Below, in pieces: positions 14,656 through 23,077 of a stretch of DNA of 32,249 nt. The notes below the pieces were generated by a model. That model made no database searches. It saw nothing but the letters and a program-made list of their open reading frames with translations, and was not told the DNA's origin. The stretch is from Bacteroidota bacterium (GTDB taxonomy: Bacteria; Bacteroidota; Bacteroidia; Chitinophagales; Chitinophagaceae). Position 1 is the stretch's first letter; every line of letters begins with the position of its first letter. The translations under genes were made by a program, and so were the position numbers. The stretch spans positions 1-32,249 of the forward strand of contig JAEZAM010000001.1 of assembly GCA_023430465.1 (NCBI GenBank). The letters run 5' to 3'.

Positions 14656-14961
14656 TCAACTCCATTCACGCGGAGGTTGCCAGGGCAGGCAGGTATATTG
14701 AACGGATATCATTTCGCAAAAATGCTCATGATGTTCCGCGCGGTTAACCGGCAAGGGACCGAGCTCCGGTACTGATATAGCTTTAATAAATCCCGGGCAG
14801 GTGGAGCAGGCAAAAAATGGAGAACATAGCCCTTCATCTTCATGCGAGGATTGTTCGGTCGCTGAGACCTGGTCCGCGCAACATTCATCCACAGAGCAGC
14901 AGGGGATCACCATGCCACTCGTGGTAATGAACAGGAATATTATCGCAATAAGCCGCAGCAA
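14656..14961 (-). CDS. Cys-rich secreted small protein, DUF6660-like
   Basis: The product is 101 residues with a signal peptide (LRLIAIIFLFITTSGMVIP) and nine Cys, including CCSVDECC at 21-28, LCSPFFACSTC at 45-55 and later single Cys, plus HHEH at 77-80. The end TCLPWQPPRE resembles the WQPPK ending I associate with DUF6660 proteins of Bacteroidota, commonly found beside TonB receptors; this recognition is from memory. The only start that keeps the signal is a TTG at 14961, one base past the TGA of scoB, so coupling is possible. It may be a periplasmic metal-binding accessory to the receptor, an inference. Confidence 0.65.
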   Translation of the reverse strand: MLRLIAIIFLFITTSGMVIPCCSVDECCADQVSATEQSSHEDEGLCSPFFACSTCPGFIKAISVPELGPLPVNRAEHHEHFCEMISVQYTCLPWQPPREWS

Positions 14962-14962
14962 G

Positions 14963-15625
14963 TCAGGCAGGGATTTTTATTTCGGGTATATGGTCACCGA
15001 CAATGAGTCTTCCAACGGTTTTTTCTTGTATCTCGTCAACGGATACACCGGGCGCTCTTTCCAGCAGCCGGAATCCCTCTTCCGTCACATCAAGAACAGC
15101 AAGATCGCTCACAATTTTCTTCACGCAGCGAATACCGGTCAATGGCAGTGAACATTTATCGAGCAATTTTGATTCACCTTTTGGATTGGTGTGCATCATC
15201 GCAACAATGATGTTGCGGGCACTCGCTACCAGGTCCATCGCACCACCCATGCCTTTCACCATTTTACCGGGTATTTTCCAGTTGGCGATATCACCCTGAT
15301 CACTGACTTCCATTGCACCGAGTACGGTGAGATCTACCTTCCCCGCGCGGATCATGCCGAAGCTCATGGCAGAATCGAAAAACGCTGATCCGGGAAGCGT
15401 TGTAATGGTTTGTTTGCCTGCATTAATGAGGTCAGCATCTTCTTTTCCCGCCTCGGGAAACGGGCCCATTCCGAGCAGACCATTTTCACTTTGCAATACC
15501 ACGTTCACACCAGCGGGAATGTAATTGGCCACCAGTGTGGGAATGCCGATACCGAGGTTAACGTAAAACCCGTCGCGAAGTTCCTGTGCGATACGCCAGG
15601 CTATCTGTTCTTTTGTTAATGCCAT
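14963..15625 (-). CDS. scoB: 3-oxoacid CoA-transferase subunit B
   Basis: The 220-residue product is a full-length family I CoA-transferase beta subunit. VNLGIGIPTLVANYIP opens the fold, SENGLLGMGP holds the catalytic E47 that forms the glutamyl-CoA thioester, and GSAFFDSAMSFGMIRAGKVDLTVLGAMEVS with GKMVKGMGGAMDLV follow. With subunit A it moves CoA between succinyl-CoA (or acetyl-CoA) and acetoacetate or similar acids, used in ketone-body, branched-chain or short fatty acid degradation. It lies 20 bases after scoA in the same operon. Donor specificity is not determined. Confidence 0.95.
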   Translation of the reverse strand: MALTKEQIAWRIAQELRDGFYVNLGIGIPTLVANYIPAGVNVVLQSENGLLGMGPFPEAGKEDADLINAGKQTITTLPGSAFFDSAMSFGMIRAGKVDLTVLGAMEVSDQGDIANWKIPGKMVKGMGGAMDLVASARNIIVAMMHTNPKGESKLLDKCSLPLTGIRCVKKIVSDLAVLDVTEEGFRLLERAPGVSVDEIQEKTVGRLIVGDHIPEIKIPA

Positions 15626-15645
15626 TGAACTGGATTTACGATAAA

Positions 15646-16344
15646 TTATTTATTACGCACGGTGCGTTGCTCTATTCGTTTTTCATAATTCTCTCCCTGG
15701 AATATACGGTGCACGTAAATACCCGGTGTATGGATATGATCCGGGTCGAGTGTACCTGCCGGGACAAGCTCTTCCACTTCTGCAATGGTGATTTTGCCCG
15801 CCATCGCCATCATTGGATTGAAGTTCCTGGCGGTAGCGTGATAGACAAGATTGCCCTGCTCATCCCCTTTCCAGGCTTTCACCAGCGCAAAGTCTGCATC
15901 AAACGCCGTTTCGAGGAGGTATTCTTTTCCATTGAAAGTACGCGTCTCTTTGCCGGTGGCCACTTCGGTGCCGACGCCTGCCGGTGTAAAGATGGCCGGC
16001 ATTCCATAGCCCGCCGCCATGCAGCGGGTGGCCAGGGTACCCTGCGGGATCAGCTCCACCTCCAGTTCACCGCTCAGCAATTGCCGCTCGAATTCTGCAT
16101 TTTCACCGACATACGACGAGATCATCTTACGCACCTGCTTTTGCTGCAGCATTAGTCCTATACCGAAATCATCCACCCCCGCGTTATTGGAGATGCACGT
16201 CAGTTCCTTCACGCCTTTTTTCACCAGCGCTGTGATACAGTTTTCCGGTATACCACACAGCCCAAAGCCACCCAGCATCAGCACGGCACCGTTCTGTATG
16301 TCCTGGATAGCTGCATCTGCGTTTGCTACAACTTTATTTATCAT
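15646..16344 (-). CDS. scoA: 3-oxoacid CoA-transferase subunit A
   Basis: The 232-residue product is the alpha subunit of the same enzyme. The oxyanion/CoA-binding motif GGFGLCGIPE is at 25-34, followed by LTCISNNAGVDDFGIGLML, VELIPQGTLATRCMAAGYGMPAIFTPAGVGTEVA and GKITIAEVEELVPAGTLDPDHIHTPGIYV, all standard. Length is normal. It starts 12 bases after the stop of the DUF4296 gene, so it is likely cotranscribed with the coaBC-DUF4835-DUF4296 group and with scoB downstream. Both CoA biosynthesis (coaBC) and CoA transfer thus share one transcription unit, perhaps only by chance. Confidence 0.95.
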   Translation of the reverse strand: MINKVVANADAAIQDIQNGAVLMLGGFGLCGIPENCITALVKKGVKELTCISNNAGVDDFGIGLMLQQKQVRKMISSYVGENAEFERQLLSGELEVELIPQGTLATRCMAAGYGMPAIFTPAGVGTEVATGKETRTFNGKEYLLETAFDADFALVKAWKGDEQGNLVYHATARNFNPMMAMAGKITIAEVEELVPAGTLDPDHIHTPGIYVHRIFQGENYEKRIEQRTVRNK

Positions 16345-16356
16345 GGATTGTGGTTG

Positions 16357-16791
16357 TTATTTGCCTTCAATTGGTTGTATCAGTGTTTTCCGGATCGAAT
16401 CAGTGATTCTCATTCCACGTGATTTCCGGCGTTCTGCCTGGCCGGTTGTATCTGCCGGTGTCTCTATTACCACAGGAGGCTGCTTCGCCAGTGAATCGAG
16501 TACACGTTTCATCAGCACGGGATGCTCGCGGTAATACTTGTAACTGGTCTCGAACTGTTGCCTGGTGATCTTATGAAGTTCAAAGATGCGCTGGTTGAAC
16601 CTGAAATTCTCTGATGCAGCCAACGACGTATCGCGGTTAATGACAAAAGCATTCAGGTATTGTCCCGAACGAATGAGATCCCAATAAACTGCACGGAAAG
16701 CCGGTTCAGGTAATACATCCTTTGGCAGTTCGTCTTTTGATTTGCACGATGCCAGGACAAGCAGGCCAATGATCAATGCTGATAATTTCAT
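16357..16791 (-). CDS. DUF4296 lipoprotein
   Basis: The 144-residue product has a clear lipoprotein signal (LIIGLLVLASC, Cys16) followed by SKDELPKDVLPEPAFRAVYWDLI, the opening typical of DUF4296, and FRFNQRIFELHKITRQQFETSYKYYREHPVLMKRVLDSL. The C-terminal 35 residues are Pro-rich and charged. Function unknown; probably in the periplasm-facing envelope. Its ATG overlaps the stop of the DUF4835 gene by four bases (ATGA), indicating coupling. Confidence 0.85.
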   Translation of the reverse strand: MKLSALIIGLLVLASCKSKDELPKDVLPEPAFRAVYWDLIRSGQYLNAFVINRDTSLAASENFRFNQRIFELHKITRQQFETSYKYYREHPVLMKRVLDSLAKQPPVVIETPADTTGQAERRKSRGMRITDSIRKTLIQPIEGK

Positions 16792-17705
16792 CGCAATTCT
16801 TTATAGGCTGCTGTATTGGCAATGTCCAGTTTGGTAAGTATCTCCCTTGCTCTTGTCTTTACATCACTATTGGCCTTGCTGAACACCTTGACCATTTCAC
16901 CGCTTTTTCCCTGGAAAAAGAATTGCATGATCATCGAGTTGGGATTCTCGGCATTGACGGTATTCAGGAAGTTGAGCGCATTCAATACACCGGTTCTTGC
17001 TTCGTCCTCGTTTTCAATCAATACATCCATGCCTGTGCGATAATAAGAATACAAGGCATCATGCATGAGAGCAAAACGGTTATTGTTCAGGTTTTCCGCG
17101 AGCCAGTAGCGGTTGCGAAGGCCCTCGAACGCTTTCCAGCCGCTTATGTCCCGGCTTTCCGGTGCATTGTTCACGATATTCCAGGCCTTTTGAAAATAAG
17201 GTGCACCGCCACGCAGGGAAAATGAGCCGTAGTCAAGTCCCAGGATGATGTTCACGTAATAAGCGAGAATGGCGGGCAGATTTGCTGCTGAAGGATCATT
17301 GCCCTGTACCCGGTTTTCGTTGAATTCTATTGGTTGAAATTCCTGGTAGCGAAAGGTGACTTCATCATCGATGAAGTTAATCAGTGGAGAATCGTATGTT
17401 GTGTTGTAGACAGGTCGTGCGGCCTGAACGGTGAGTTTGGCTTTATACATGTTGTTGCCAAGTTCCTGGTCTACATTCAATAAAAAATTACACTGGATCT
17501 TTTCATTGGGCTGAAAGACATCGTTCGTCCATTTCCGGGCATTGAGGAAATTGGTCAGCGTGGTCTGGAGTGTCTGGAAAATACTTTTGTTGACCTGGGT
17601 ACTGATCTTGGCGGAGAGGACCGTGAGCCGGGCCTGGATCTCCTGTGCTTCGGCTTGCCCGGTGAGCAGCAGACTGATCATTACAAACAGGAATATCTTA
17701 CGCAT
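16788..17705 (-). CDS. DUF4835 family protein (type IX secretion PorD-like)
   Basis: The 305-residue product has a signal peptide (FVMISLLLTGQAEAQ) and the family pattern: a conserved FQTLQTTLTNFLNARKWTNDVFQPNEKIQCNFLLNV region, YNTTYDSPLINFIDDEVTFRYQEFQPIEFNE, ILAYYVNIILGLDYGSFSLRGGAPYF, and KVFSKANSDVKTRAREILTKLD. NCBI-style naming calls this group PorD of the type IX secretion system; its exact role is uncertain. The presence of two T9SS-sorted proteins in this window is consistent. It overlaps the coaBC stop by eight bases, matching the conserved order coaBC-DUF4835 in Bacteroidota. Confidence 0.88.
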   Translation of the reverse strand: MRKIFLFVMISLLLTGQAEAQEIQARLTVLSAKISTQVNKSIFQTLQTTLTNFLNARKWTNDVFQPNEKIQCNFLLNVDQELGNNMYKAKLTVQAARPVYNTTYDSPLINFIDDEVTFRYQEFQPIEFNENRVQGNDPSAANLPAILAYYVNIILGLDYGSFSLRGGAPYFQKAWNIVNNAPESRDISGWKAFEGLRNRYWLAENLNNNRFALMHDALYSYYRTGMDVLIENEDEARTGVLNALNFLNTVNAENPNSMIMQFFFQGKSGEMVKVFSKANSDVKTRAREILTKLDIANTAAYKELR

Positions 17706-18909
17706 AGTACGAACTGATTATAGTATTCACAATATCCGACGCCACGGCATCTTTTGATTTCGTTTCAAACCTGACCGGATCCTGGCCATTCCTGAATATG
17801 GTAACGCGGTTGGTATCTGTACCGAAACCGGCTCCCTGATCGTTGAGCGAATTCAGGATGATCATGTCTGCATTTTTCTTTTGCAGTTTTTCCAGGGCAT
17901 GTGCCTCTTCATTATTTGTTTCCAGTGCAAATCCAACGAGTACCTGTCCGGATTTCTTACGGCCACCCAGCGTTTTAAGAATGTCGGTGGTGGCAACAAG
18001 GTCCATCTGCAATGTACCGTCCTTCTTCTTTATCTTTTTCTCTGCAACCGTGGCAGGCCGATAGTCTGCCACAGCCGCTGCCATGACGGCGAGGTCGGTA
18101 TCGTCAAATCTGCTGCTGCATGCCTGGTACATCTCCTCCGCACTGGTCACATGCACTACCTCAACATCCGCCGGCAAGGCCTGTTGCGTAGGGCCAAGCA
18201 CGAGGGTTACATCTGCGCCGCGATCGCGGAGTACTTTGGCAATAGCGATACCCATTTTACCGGAAGAATGGTTGCCAATAAAACGAACCGGATCGAGGGC
18301 TTCGTATGTAGGACCTGCAGTCACAAGCGCTTTTTTGCCCTTGAGCTCAGTGGCCTGGTGGAAATGCTGTACGAGGCAGGAAACGATGGCTTCAGGTTCG
18401 GCCATTCTGCCATCCCCTGTAAGACCGCTCGCCAGTTCGCCGTAACCAACAGGTATCACGCGGTTTCCAAACCGGGTTATTGTTTCAAGGTTTGCCCTGG
18501 TTGCGGGATGATGCCACATGTCTTCATCCATCGCCGGAGCCACCAGTACCGGGCAGGTGGCAGAGAGATAAGTGGCCAATAGCAGGTTATCTGCCTGGCC
18601 GGTTGCCATCTTCGATAGTGTATTGCAACTTAATGGTGCGATGACCATGACATCTGCCCATCTCCCGAGCATTACGTGATTGCTCCAGCTCTGTTCGTCA
18701 AATAGATCGATCAATACAGGGTGCTGACTGAGCGTAGAAAGAGTGAGGGGGGAAACGAAATCGGCGGCGGCGGGAGTCATTATGATCTTTACCTCGGCAC
18801 CCTCTTTTACGAGAAGACGAAGCAGGTAGATTGCCTTATACGCTGCAATGCTGCCAGTGATACCGAGTAAGATTTTACGCCCTTTCAGCATATCGGTCAA
18901 AAATACCAT
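17698..18909 (-). CDS. coaBC: bifunctional phosphopantothenoylcysteine decarboxylase / phosphopantothenate-cysteine ligase
   Basis: The 403-residue product joins the flavin-dependent CoaC domain (about 8-185: LLGITGSIAAYK, H78 in SNHVML, CNTLSKMATGQADNLL, PAMDEDMW at 125-132) to CoaB (about 195-400: VTAGPTYEALDPVRFIGNHSSGKMG, a CoaB signature). It makes 4'-phosphopantetheine in CoA synthesis. Two family residues differ from E. coli: the PAMN motif reads PAMD, and the Cys of the ACG loop is S161 (LASG). Both may be normal for this phylum. An ATG at 18891 is an alternative start. A terminator separates it from rpoZ. Confidence 0.95.
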   Translation of the reverse strand: MVFLTDMLKGRKILLGITGSIAAYKAIYLLRLLVKEGAEVKIIMTPAAADFVSPLTLSTLSQHPVLIDLFDEQSWSNHVMLGRWADVMVIAPLSCNTLSKMATGQADNLLLATYLSATCPVLVAPAMDEDMWHHPATRANLETITRFGNRVIPVGYGELASGLTGDGRMAEPEAIVSCLVQHFHQATELKGKKALVTAGPTYEALDPVRFIGNHSSGKMGIAIAKVLRDRGADVTLVLGPTQQALPADVEVVHVTSAEEMYQACSSRFDDTDLAVMAAAVADYRPATVAEKKIKKKDGTLQMDLVATTDILKTLGGRKKSGQVLVGFALETNNEEAHALEKLQKKNADMIILNSLNDQGAGFGTDTNRVTIFRNGQDPVRFETKSKDAVASDIVNTIISSYYA

Positions 18910-18924
18910 TTAGTTATAAACTAT

Positions 18925-18955
18925 AAAAGCGATCCCGGTATTCAGGATCGCTTTT
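18925..18955 (-). terminator. intrinsic terminator after rpoZ
   Basis: AAAAGCGATCC and GGATCGCTTTT form an 11-pair stem around a nine-base loop between rpoZ and coaBC. On the minus strand the T-run closes the bamD-rpoZ transcript. Confidence 0.8.
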
Positions 18956-18974
18956 GCAAAAGGTTATGTGCAGA

Positions 18975-19316
18975 TCAATCAAAAAGCTGATCGTCGCCTT
19001 TACGGAAGTAGACTTTCTCTTCCATGAATTCCTGTGTGGCGAGCAAGGCCGGGTTAGGCATACGCTCATAGGCACGGGATATTTCGATCTGTTCTTTGTT
19101 TTCGTGTATCTCTTCCAGGCTGTCGGTATGGCTGGCGAATTCATCGAGCTTGTTATGCAGCTCTTCTTTCAGCGAGATATTGATCTGGTTCGCTCTTTTT
19201 GCAACAATAGCGATGGATTCATAGAGATTACCGGTCTTGCGACGGATATCATCCAGACTCTTCGTTTCGACATTGTTAGCGATACCAGCACTAAGCTGAC
19301 GTCTTAACTTGCTCAT
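18975..19316 (-). CDS. rpoZ: DNA-directed RNA polymerase omega subunit
   Basis: The 113-residue product has the Bacteroidota omega form: KSLDDIRRKTGNLYESIAIVAKRANQINISLKEELHNKLDEF followed by an acidic linker and ERMPNPALLATQEFMEEKVYFRKGD. It binds the beta' C-terminus and helps assemble RNA polymerase. Its ATG lies 26 bases inside the end of bamD, so the two are coupled, an arrangement conserved in the phylum. The C-terminus ends on a short acidic tail. Confidence 0.9.
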   Translation of the reverse strand: MSKLRRQLSAGIANNVETKSLDDIRRKTGNLYESIAIVAKRANQINISLKEELHNKLDEFASHTDSLEEIHENKEQIEISRAYERMPNPALLATQEFMEEKVYFRKGDDQLFD

Positions 19317-20106
19317 TTTTCAGATTTTTTATATTGGTTTGAGATAAATTCCTGTAATTCATCGCTTCTTCCTTAAACTTGCTTTCGGGGAAACGATCGG
19401 CAAACTCTTCACATTCTTCGATCACCTCGGCATAACGGTCCGCCTTCTTCTCCTCGATGCTCATCTCTGCAAAGTTATAATAAGATTTGATGATCATTAA
19501 TTTGTATTCATCCGCTCTCAGCGACTCAGGAAATGAGTTCAGCAATGAAGAAAAGGCTACCCCTGCCGCACGGTACTGCCCCATATCATAATAGAGCTTG
19601 GCGCTTTTGTAATCCTTTGTCTCCAGTTTGGTCCGGAGCTGATCAATGATGGCTGCCGCCTCTTTGTTCCTTTCGGAGCCCGGGTGGGTATTGATGAATA
19701 CCTGCATCAGCCCGATCGTCTTGATCGTATTGGTCTGGTCGAGTTCGGCCTTTGGTGATTGCTTGAAATAGGTGTAGGCCCGCATGTAATCCACTTCCTC
19801 TGCCTTGGGGCTGTTGGGGAATATCTCCAGGAAGGTCTTGAACAGGTTCTCTGCGTTCATGTAATCCGCCTGGTTATAGGCGCAGTACGCATATTTGTAA
19901 TAGATATCCTGGAATTCGGGCCTGGTCTTGTAGTAAGGCATCACATCCTCAAACAGGATTTGCGCTTTGTTATATTTTTTCTGCACATAGTACTTCTCAG
20001 CCATCCGGAGCTTGTATTCCGGATCGGGGCTTTTCAGGACTTTGTTGATACCCTTGCTGCAACTGCCGAGGAGTATCATCAATAAAATAACGGGTATAAA
20101 GCGCAT
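19291..20106 (-). CDS. bamD: outer-membrane assembly factor BamD
   Basis: The 271-residue product is a lipoprotein (VILLMILLGSC, Cys16) with TPR-type helices: AEKYYVQKKYNKAQILFEDVMPYY, YAYCAYNQADYMNAENLFKTFLEIFPNSPKAEEVDYMRAYTYF, and DQLRTKLETKDYKSAKLYYDMGQYRAAGVAFSSLLNSFPES. It works in the Bam complex that inserts beta-barrel proteins. The start was set at the ATG at 20106 rather than TTG at 20118. TAACTTTG at 20123-20116 on the minus strand may be the -7 box, implying a very short leader. Confidence 0.92.
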   Translation of the reverse strand: MRFIPVILLMILLGSCSKGINKVLKSPDPEYKLRMAEKYYVQKKYNKAQILFEDVMPYYKTRPEFQDIYYKYAYCAYNQADYMNAENLFKTFLEIFPNSPKAEEVDYMRAYTYFKQSPKAELDQTNTIKTIGLMQVFINTHPGSERNKEAAAIIDQLRTKLETKDYKSAKLYYDMGQYRAAGVAFSSLLNSFPESLRADEYKLMIIKSYYNFAEMSIEEKKADRYAEVIEECEEFADRFPESKFKEEAMNYRNLSQTNIKNLKNEQVKTSA

Positions 20107-20202
20107 AAAGGAGGGCAAAGTTAAGCGTTAAGCGGCAAATCTTCGCTAAAAACTCGTTTTTGCCAAATGGTTGGTAGTTAAGGAATTGATAATTAATAAA
20201 AA

Positions 20203-20228
20203 AGCCCTTCCGCAGACGCGGAAGGGCT
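20203..20228 (-). terminator. intrinsic terminator of the OmpA gene
   Basis: AGCCCTTCCGC and GCGGAAGGGCT form a perfect 11-pair stem with a four-base loop; on the minus strand it is followed by TTTTTATT, 27 bases after the ompA-like stop. Confidence 0.9.
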
Positions 20229-20254
20229 ATATCAGCAAAAAGTAAAGTGACGAA

Positions 20255-21892
20255 TTATTTCTTACGCAGGTTTGGATGCGGAGGAGCTACCGTATTTGGT
20301 CCTTCCTCGTTCGCACTTGCTGCGCGCAGATCAACTGTGTTACAGTCACCACCTTCCTGGCCGTAGTTGAAGATAAAGCGGTCAGCGCTCAGACCTTCTT
20401 TTTCCACCAGGTGAGTGATTACTTTATTCACGTGATCCCAGCTAAGCTGCTGTTCTTTCTTGCTGGAAGAGCAATAGCCAACTACCACAACTTTACATTC
20501 TGGGTTGTTACGCATTCTTGAAGCAACTGTAGCGAGTACTGCTTTGTTATCATCGCTCAGGTTGTTGGAACCTGCTCTGAATGATACGCTTGGCAGTTGA
20601 CCCAGTGCATTTGCACAGGCGTTGTCGCTAGAATCTTTACCATAACCGCACTCAGGGCCAGGGCAAGGGCATTTACCTACACCATCCGCATCAACAGGCT
20701 GGCAGCTTGTTGGAGTGATGAGTTCTTTGTCTTTGTAGTCAGGTACACCATCACCGTCTGTATCGCGGCTTACACCATGAGAGTCAACAGGAGCACCTGC
20801 AGGTGTTTGTTCCTGGTCGAACTGATCAGTTACACCATCGCCGTCGCTATCAGGCAGAACTGGCTTTGGAAGTCTCATCAGGCGTGGGTTGCGGATTTCG
20901 CTGTAAGCGTAATCCAGCGGGTTGAGCCACCACAGTGGTTCAACTGATTTCGCGCCGAGGTTGATATTAAGACCAAGAGAGAGATAGTTGTAAGAATCGA
21001 AATCGCTGGTCAGAGCAGCATCACCCTGCGGGTGTTCCTGCCATTGCTGACCATCCAGCAGATCGTCTTTGATTACGGTCAGGCGATCTTCGAGGGCGAT
21101 GTTGATTCTGTTGCTGAGTTTGAATGCAACACCGAGACCAACAGTTCCTGCAGGCTTGAAGGTGTCACCAAACAATTTCGGACGGCGATCGCCCTGATTT
21201 TGTGCAGCAGACTCGTAGCTGTCATCCAGGAGGTCCTTGATAGCTTTACGAGTGTCCTTTCTGTCTTTGTAAGCTCCCTGGGGAATGCTGGCAAAGTTGT
21301 AAGGATTTCCGCCTGCATCCAGTGCGTTCACTTTTGTATCGTAGATCGATGCACCAACACCGGCGAGAGCGTAGAACGCAACACCAGTTTTGGATTTATG
21401 GAACCGGATGTTGTTCAGGGTGAAAACACCTTGAAGGGTCAGGTCCTGCACCTTTGTTTTGTAGTTGTAGAAAACGAAGTCTGCGTTTGGTGTGTAACCA
21501 GCCGCAACCCATGGATCGTTTTTACCATAGTTTTCGTTGTACCTGTAGCTCAGGCCTTTACCGATACCGTACATGTACTCAAGACGGAGAGAGAAGATGT
21601 AACCGAAAGCTTTGCGGACGTGAACGCCGAAGCCTGGAGTCGGGAATACCGCAGGAACGTCACCGCTAACAGTGAAAGCGCCGCCTTTGATACCGATTTC
21701 CCACTGGTTACGCGGTTTCGCAGGGAAGTTATAGGTTCCGTTTAAAAATTCTGTATGCTGAGCCATTCTGTTGGCCGGAACAACAGAAGAATCTGAAGCA
21801 CTATAGCTGCCACCGGTGGTCACCTGGGCGGAGCTATACAATGCCAAAAGGCAGAAAAAAACTGCCAGAAGAGTGTACTTTTTGCTTACCAT
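20255..21892 (-). CDS. OmpA-family outer-membrane protein with thrombospondin type 3 repeats
   Basis: The 545-residue product has a signal peptide (to SSAQ, residue 23), an N-terminal beta-barrel-like part (about 60-315), calcium-binding thrombospondin type 3 repeats (PDSDGDGVTDQ at 347-357 and RDTDGDGVPD at 376-385, then DADGVGKCPCP), and an OmpA C-terminal domain (about 432-525: VSFRAGSNNLSDDNKAVLATVASRM). The usual peptidoglycan-binding T-D and R of OmpA are absent: GYCSSSKK replaces the GHTD.. motif and LSWDHVNKV replaces LSxxRAxxV. It has its own consensus promoter and strong terminator, which suggests an abundant protein. Confidence 0.92.
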   Translation of the reverse strand: MVSKKYTLLAVFFCLLALYSSAQVTTGGSYSASDSSVVPANRMAQHTEFLNGTYNFPAKPRNQWEIGIKGGAFTVSGDVPAVFPTPGFGVHVRKAFGYIFSLRLEYMYGIGKGLSYRYNENYGKNDPWVAAGYTPNADFVFYNYKTKVQDLTLQGVFTLNNIRFHKSKTGVAFYALAGVGASIYDTKVNALDAGGNPYNFASIPQGAYKDRKDTRKAIKDLLDDSYESAAQNQGDRRPKLFGDTFKPAGTVGLGVAFKLSNRINIALEDRLTVIKDDLLDGQQWQEHPQGDAALTSDFDSYNYLSLGLNINLGAKSVEPLWWLNPLDYAYSEIRNPRLMRLPKPVLPDSDGDGVTDQFDQEQTPAGAPVDSHGVSRDTDGDGVPDYKDKELITPTSCQPVDADGVGKCPCPGPECGYGKDSSDNACANALGQLPSVSFRAGSNNLSDDNKAVLATVASRMRNNPECKVVVVGYCSSSKKEQQLSWDHVNKVITHLVEKEGLSADRFIFNYGQEGGDCNTVDLRAASANEEGPNTVAPPHPNLRKK

Positions 21893-21936
21893 AACTAAGG
21901 ATTAAGATTGACTAAAAACAATGTCCTAATAAAACG

Positions 21937-21966
21937 CAAAAATAGGTGTTGCTAATTAAATACCAA
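21937..21966 (-). promoter_or_regulatory. promoter of the OmpA gene
   Basis: On the minus strand TTG (21966-21964), a 19-base spacer and TATTTTTG (21944-21937) fit the Bacteroidota consensus perfectly, with a leader of about 40 bases. The 194-base gap to the polyprenyl synthase start holds this divergent promoter. Confidence 0.75.
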
Positions 21967-22086
21967 ATTTTTGCAAAATTTATTTAAAGCTTTCTATATT
22001 CTCTCTCAACTACTTAGTGCAAAAAAATGGGGATTTTCCGCCACACTTACCCATTAAATTTTTGTGCCGTAAATTGCCCATTTATT

Positions 22087-23049
22087 ATGAATCTTCCCTC
22101 CGGATTAATCGAGAATGAACTCAGGATTTTTGAAACGCGTTTCAGAGATGCCGTTAAAAGCCAGACCCCCCTTCTTGACCGGATAATGCGCTACATCGTA
22201 AAGCGGAAGGGCAAACAGATACGCCCGATGTTCGTGCTTCTCTCCGCCAAATTGTGCGGGGAGGTTCAGGAACCCGCCTACCGGGCGGCCTCCCTGGTAG
22301 AACTTCTCCACACCGCCACCCTCGTCCACGATGATGTGGTGGATGACTCCATGGAAAGACGGGGATTTTTTTCCGTGTATGCCCTTTGGAAGAATAAAGT
22401 TTCCGTACTGGTCGGCGACTACCTCCTGGCGAAAGGGCTGCTCCTTTCCCTGGATAACAATGATCATAAGATCCTTCATATCCTCTCCGATGCCGTGAGA
22501 AAGATGAGTGAAGGTGAATTGCTGCAACTGGAAAAAGCCCGATCCCTGAACCTCAGCGAAGACATTTATTTTGATATCATTCGCAACAAGACTGCATCTC
22601 TCCTGGCCTCTGCCTGCGCTGCCGGCGCCTGGTCCACCAGTAAAGACGAGGCGACGGCCGAAAAAATGCGGCTTTTTGGTGAAAAAACCGGCATCGCTTT
22701 CCAGATTAAAGATGACCTTTTCGATTATTCCAATGAGAACGTGGGCAAGCCAACGGGAAACGATATCAAGGAAAAAAAACTGACCCTCCCCCTTATTTAC
22801 ACGCTGAATAACATCGATCGAAAAACGAGGAAGGAGATCATTTATATTGTAAAGAACAACAACAAGGACAGGAAAAAAGTGAACTGGGTGATAGATAAGG
22901 TCACTGAAGCCGGCGGCATTGCCTATGCTGCGAAAAAAATGGAGGAATACAAGGCCGAAGCATTGGCTATCCTCCGGGAATTTCCTGAAAATCCCGCCCG
23001 TAAAGGATTAGAAGACCTGGTAACCTACGTTACAGACCGGAAATATTAA
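22087..23049 (+). CDS. polyprenyl synthetase (trans-isoprenyl diphosphate synthase)
   Basis: The 320-residue product has GKQIRP at 42-47, the first Asp-rich motif DDVVD at 82-86, and the second DDLFD at 209-213, all required for allylic diphosphate and Mg binding. The residue five before the first Asp is Ala77, not aromatic, which in this family goes with long-chain products such as the octa- or heptaprenyl side chain of menaquinone (IspB-type). The ATG at 22087 was preferred to an upstream in-frame ATG at 22027 because the family begins near LIENELRIFE. It is followed by recJ after 28 bases. Confidence 0.93.
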   Translation: MNLPSGLIENELRIFETRFRDAVKSQTPLLDRIMRYIVKRKGKQIRPMFVLLSAKLCGEVQEPAYRAASLVELLHTATLVHDDVVDDSMERRGFFSVYALWKNKVSVLVGDYLLAKGLLLSLDNNDHKILHILSDAVRKMSEGELLQLEKARSLNLSEDIYFDIIRNKTASLLASACAAGAWSTSKDEATAEKMRLFGEKTGIAFQIKDDLFDYSNENVGKPTGNDIKEKKLTLPLIYTLNNIDRKTRKEIIYIVKNNNKDRKKVNWVIDKVTEAGGIAYAAKKMEEYKAEALAILREFPENPARKGLEDLVTYVTDRKY

Positions 23050-23077
23050 CAGACCACCCGCTGAATTGAATACGCGC

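Noticed and set aside
21032..21745. 237-codon plus-strand frame opposite the OmpA gene
   Set aside because: It mirrors OmpA coding sequence, and composition of the peptide is unusual (Val/Cys/Thr-rich, no motif).
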